Below are positions 5,710-7,503 of a stretch of 7,503 bases of DNA, one piece after another (position 1 is the stretch's first letter; the number at the start of each line of letters is the position of its first letter). Source of the stretch: an uncultured Peptoniphilus sp. (lineage in GTDB: Bacteria; Bacillota; Clostridia; Tissierellales; Peptoniphilaceae); the NCBI GenBank assembly GCA_902465645.1, contig CABQNX010000046.1:1-7503 (forward strand), written 5' to 3'. The translations under genes and the position numbers were made by a program. Under the pieces are notes generated by a model. The model saw nothing but the letters and a program-made list of their open reading frames with translations. It did not search any database and was not told the DNA's origin.

Positions 5710-6429
5710 TTGAACAAAAAAACATCTAACATAGTCCTCATAATATCAGCAATAATTCCCTTTGGACTCCAGTTCTCTGGTCTAGAATCAGAACTGGGCA
5801 ATGGATCTGTTATCTATTCAATAATGTGGGCCATTGTAAACTACCTATTTATGATGACAGCAGTGGACTTTATATCAAAGTACAAGGGAATCCTAAAACT
5901 TGAGGACCTAAACATAAGAAAGAAGACTTACAACTTAAATATCTTTGTCTACATAGGATTTTTGATTTTTGTAAATATATACTTCTTCCAACAAATATAT
6001 GTAAGAGACAACAAGATTATAAACTTCTTGGCAAACCCATTATTCTTAATTGGACTATTTTTACTATTTATATACAACCTACAAAATGGTAAGTTCCCAA
6101 ATAGAGAAGACAAGGACACAATAATCTACAATATTCCCTCTAAATCATCCTTTAGAGATGGAAAGGACAGGCTTGGAACAGTTGTGGGATCATATGGCAA
6201 GGGACTTGTAATTGGCAACCACCACTTCCCTTACGAAGACATGAAATCTATTTCCAAGTCAAAAAATGATGAAATCGTAATAAAGGGCAAGGAAGGCTCA
6301 AAGAACTATATAGTTAATATTGGGTCGCTAAACTCTGCAAATCAGGCAATTATTGAAATTAATAAGGCCTTAAATGAAGGAAAAATTGACGAGAAGAAAA
6401 TAAATCTAAAAAAGATAAAAAACTTTTAG
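5710..6429 (+). CDS. Unrecognised membrane protein with C-terminal PH-like soluble domain
   Basis: This 239-residue protein also starts at TTG, supported by GAGGAG at 5699-5704 with 5 bases of spacing. Membrane helices appear at about 7-22, 33-55, 76-94 and 104-123. A soluble domain follows from about 130. Residues 154-221 alternate short beta-like strands: a LGTVVGSYGKGLVIG strand pair, FPYEDMKSIS, DEIVIKGK, YIVNIG. They end in a helix, SANQAIIEINKAL. This layout resembles small bacterial PH-like domains such as those in DUF5673 or YcxB-type proteins. That is a tentative structural reading and not a confident family assignment. It closes the folE operon; the stop at 6427-6429 is followed only 7 bases later by the promoter of the RNA gene. 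I saw no terminator between them, so some transcripts may run on to the terminator near 6681. Confidence 0.8.
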   Translation: MNKKTSNIVLIISAIIPFGLQFSGLESELGNGSVIYSIMWAIVNYLFMMTAVDFISKYKGILKLEDLNIRKKTYNLNIFVYIGFLIFVNIYFFQQIYVRDNKIINFLANPLFLIGLFLLFIYNLQNGKFPNREDKDTIIYNIPSKSSFRDGKDRLGTVVGSYGKGLVIGNHHFPYEDMKSISKSKNDEIVIKGKEGSKNYIVNIGSLNSANQAIIEINKALNEGKIDEKKINLKKIKNF

Positions 6430-6436
6430 GAAAACA

Positions 6437-6465
6437 TTGACAAATTAACTTTAGTCCTCTATACT
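6437..6465 (+). promoter_or_regulatory. Consensus promoter of the stand-alone RNA
   Basis: A perfect TTGACA -35 box (6437-6442) and a TATACT -10 box (6460-6465) are separated by exactly 17 bases, so initiation is expected near 6472. This is one of the strongest promoters in the window and reads into a region with no normal-sized gene. Confidence 0.85.
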
Positions 6466-6518
6466 ATAAGTAAGCTAGCTAGAGAAAACAAATTGGTAAC
6501 TAAGAAAAGGTGATTCCA

Positions 6519-6572
6519 ATGACAAGTTTTGATTCATCCCGCAAGGGAAAGGTAGCAAAGTACCTCATTTGA
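6519..6572 (+). CDS. Possible 17-residue peptide inside the RNA
   Basis: An ATG at 6519 opens a 17-codon frame (MTSFDSSRKGKVAKYLI) ending in TGA. AAAGGTGAT lies upstream with 4 bases of spacing; its GGTGAT is complementary to the end of 16S rRNA. The peptide is cationic, not hydrophobic, so it does not look like a type I toxin. Its last codons cover TACCTC, one side of a predicted stem, so translation could affect folding. It may equally be a chance frame within a structured RNA. There is no downstream gene for it to attenuate. Confidence 0.3.
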   Translation: MTSFDSSRKGKVAKYLI

Positions 6573-6654
6573 AAGTAGCTTAGTGCTAAAGGTTGAATGC
6601 TTAATTTACGAGGTATAGAGCTATAGTTACATAACAATTGAAAATTTTAAAATC

Positions 6655-6681
6655 AAGAGATCCAAGTGGGTCTCTTTTTTG
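6655..6681 (+). terminator. Intrinsic terminator of the stand-alone RNA
   Basis: A 9-bp stem (AAGAGATCC with GGGTCTCTT, one T-G wobble) closes an AAGT loop and is followed directly by a T run (TCTCTTTTTTG). It ends the RNA and probably also any readthrough from the folE operon. Confidence 0.92.
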
Positions 6682-7131
6682 TTTCACTTATTTTTTTAAA
6701 ATTTTCATATATGAGCTTAATTTTTAAATTATTAAGAAGTTTGGTTTTTTAAACTTTCTATGAAAATTAAAACAAAATTTATTTACTATTAAAATTTAGA
6801 TTTAATATTTTATAGATTACTAGAAAATTTTTTATTAGTGGAATATCTTTTGGCAAGATAAAATAAAACTAAAATTATTTTTGAATAAAAAATTAACAAA
6901 ATTAAGAATAAAGCTTGATGCAACCAAAAGTTGCGGCCTATTTGCTTGTTGGACACATACTTTTTTGTTATATTGAAGCTAGATTTTACTTTTATTTAAA
7001 GTGCAGTAGATTTTTATAAGCCTTATAAATTTTTAAAAGCTATATAAAAAATGACTTGTTAATAAAAACATCGATAAATATAAGTTGCTATTTATAAAAA
7101 GGATAAGCATAAAATAAAATTTAAAAAATAG

Positions 7132-7168
7132 ATTTGTTGATAATAATTAACTTCCCTAGTCAACAAAT
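7132..7168. repeat. 9-bp perfect inverted repeat beside DnaA-like boxes
   Basis: ATTTGTTGA (7132-7140) and TCAACAAAT (7160-7168) form a perfect dyad with a 19-base spacer. The left arm overlaps the DnaA-box-like TGTTGATAA (7135-7143), and the right arm abuts TGTAGATAA (7168-7176). Confidence 0.6.
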
Positions 7169-7196
7169 GTAGATAAGAAAGAAAAATTGTGGATAA
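7135..7196 (+). other. Cluster of three DnaA-box-like 9-mers
   Basis: TGTGGATAA at 7188-7196 is the exact complement of the consensus DnaA box TTATCCACA. TGTAGATAA (7168-7176) and TGTTGATAA (7135-7143) each differ at one position and have the same orientation. A weaker TGTTAATAA lies at 7057-7065. The cluster sits in highly A+T-rich, gene-free DNA, as a replication origin or DnaA-titrating site would. Neither dnaA nor dnaN is in the window, and chance matches to this motif are more likely in A+T-rich DNA. Confidence 0.35.
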
Positions 7197-7308
7197 AAAT
7201 TAAAAATTAACTTAAAAATTAGCTAATCTAATAGTAATTTAAAAAAGAAATAAAAAAATAAAGAGAAATAATCTTATAAGAAAGGTCTATAAAAATTTTA
7301 TAAAAAGC

Positions 7309-7337
7309 TTGACAAAAAAATTTTATGGGACTATAGT
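7309..7337 (+). promoter_or_regulatory. Strong promoter reading out of the right edge
   Basis: TTGACA (7309-7314) is exactly 17 bases from TATAGT (7332-7337), with initiation expected near 7344. No start codon with a ribosome binding site follows before 7503, so either the leader is long or the target gene is outside the window. Confidence 0.75.
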
Positions 7338-7364
7338 GTAAATATAAGGTATATACACTATAGT
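7330..7364. promoter_or_regulatory. Perfect 11-bp inverted repeat overlapping the -10 box, likely operator
   Basis: ACTATAGTGTA (7330-7340) and TACACTATAGT (7354-7364) form a perfect dyad around a 13-base centre. The left arm contains the -10 hexamer and the centre covers the expected start site. A bound dimer here would block RNA polymerase. The AGTGTA...TACACT core is reminiscent of operators of GntR/YtrA-type repressors in Firmicutes, which is an inference from memory. Confidence 0.65.
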
Positions 7365-7503
7365 TTGAAAAAGATGAAATATTATTAAATAAGTTTTAAA
7401 TGAGACTTTTAATTACAAAAGCTCTAAAGATATAAATATAGGGATATAATTTTAAAAATTTATAAAAAATTTAAATAATTTATACAAAGATCTTTTTTAT
7501 AAA

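Larger units (their letters stand above)
6472..6681 (+). ncRNA. Unassigned structured RNA of about 210 nt
   Basis: A strong promoter and an intrinsic terminator bracket about 210 bases with no normal-sized gene and no gene downstream for 600 bases or more. The segment is richer in G+C than the DNA after it and has several pairings. GTAACTA (6497-6503) pairs with TAGTTAC (6624-6630). This is extended by AATTG/CAATT across a 4-base bulge to form a closing stem. TACCTC (6561-6566) pairs with GAGGTA (6610-6615). CCC-GCAA-GGG (6538-6547) is a small GNRA hairpin. GGTA/TACC (6551-6554 and 6561-6564) is an alternative pairing that competes for the same TACCTC. I could not match it to tmRNA, RNase P RNA, SRP RNA, a T-box or a riboswitch. 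A 6S-like or raiA-type RNA remains possible. A 17-codon ORF lies inside it, so a small mRNA or dual-function RNA is the main alternative. Confidence 0.6.
6682..7308. other. Long A+T-rich stretch without a recognisable gene
   Basis: About 630 bases of very A+T-rich DNA have no long open frame on either strand. What can be seen is a less A+T-rich island at about 6911-6962 with a GCAAC/GTTGC hairpin, and a perfect 17-bp palindrome TTTATAAG-C-CTTATAAA at 7013-7029. There is also a cluster of DnaA-box-like 9-mers at 7135-7196. No terminator, tRNA or CRISPR repeat was seen in it. Confidence 0.6.

Noticed and set aside
6505..6560. Cobalamin-riboswitch-like pieces (GGTGATTCC, CCCGC)
   Set aside because: The order and spacing do not fit the B12-box core, and there is no downstream gene to regulate.
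6472..6681. tmRNA, RNase P RNA or SRP RNA
   Set aside because: The length is wrong for tmRNA and RNase P. There is no tRNA-like end with CCA, no tag-peptide ORF, no GAGGAAAGTCC-type core, and no SRP domain IV GGAA loop signature.
6911..6940. GCAAC/GTTGC hairpin as an intrinsic terminator
   Set aside because: The stem is short and neither strand shows a T run directly after it.
6682..7503. CRISPR array or tandem repeats in the gene-free right part
   Set aside because: No regularly spaced repeat is present; the similarities seen are short A/T runs expected from base composition.

Overview
The window looks like chromosomal DNA from a low-GC Gram-positive anaerobe. It is A+T-rich, has strong AGGAGG-type ribosome binding sites and canonical TTGACA/TATAAT promoters, and uses AGA/AGG for arginine. 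Gene content and protein style suggest a Clostridia/Tissierellia-type organism such as an Anaerococcus or Peptoniphilus relative. The taxon is an inference from style, not a proven match.

Layout. (1) Bases 1-94 hold an intrinsic terminator. (2) 95-427 (-) is a small four-helix membrane protein of the phage-holin-like PF04020 type with its own promoter. Divergent from it, 530-850 (+) is a stand-alone PII/CutA-like domain of the kind found inserted in YqfO/NIF3 proteins. (3) 1031-1183 (-) is a tRNA-Arg(CCT) unit with promoter, gene, encoded CCA and terminator. (4) 1223-2593 (-) is a secreted D-Ala-D-Ala carboxypeptidase. (5) Divergent from it, an extended -10 promoter near 2717 starts a tight six-gene run to 6429: folE, an HD-domain protein, a fused folB-folK, a membrane-anchored glucosaminidase, and two unrecognised four-helix membrane proteins. 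Gaps are 15 bases or less, and two junctions overlap. (6) Right after the last stop, a consensus promoter (6437-6465) drives a stand-alone transcript of about 210 nt that ends in an intrinsic terminator near 6681. It carries conserved-looking structural elements and a possible 17-codon ORF. (7) 6682-7308 is very A+T-rich and has no recognisable gene. It contains a cluster of DnaA-box-like 9-mers. (8) 7309-7364 is a strong promoter whose -10 box lies inside a perfect 11-bp inverted repeat. It looks like a repressor-controlled promoter for a gene beyond the right edge.

Functionally, folE and folB-folK cover the GTP-to-hydroxymethyl-dihydropterin-diphosphate part of folate synthesis. The enzyme that removes phosphates from dihydroneopterin triphosphate is not visible, and the HD protein sits where it would be expected. 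The same transcript appears to continue into cell-wall and membrane genes, opposite a divergent cell-wall carboxypeptidase. The most interesting leads are the unassigned structured RNA, the HD protein inside the pterin operon, the unknown membrane pair, the operator-promoter at the right edge and the DnaA-box cluster.
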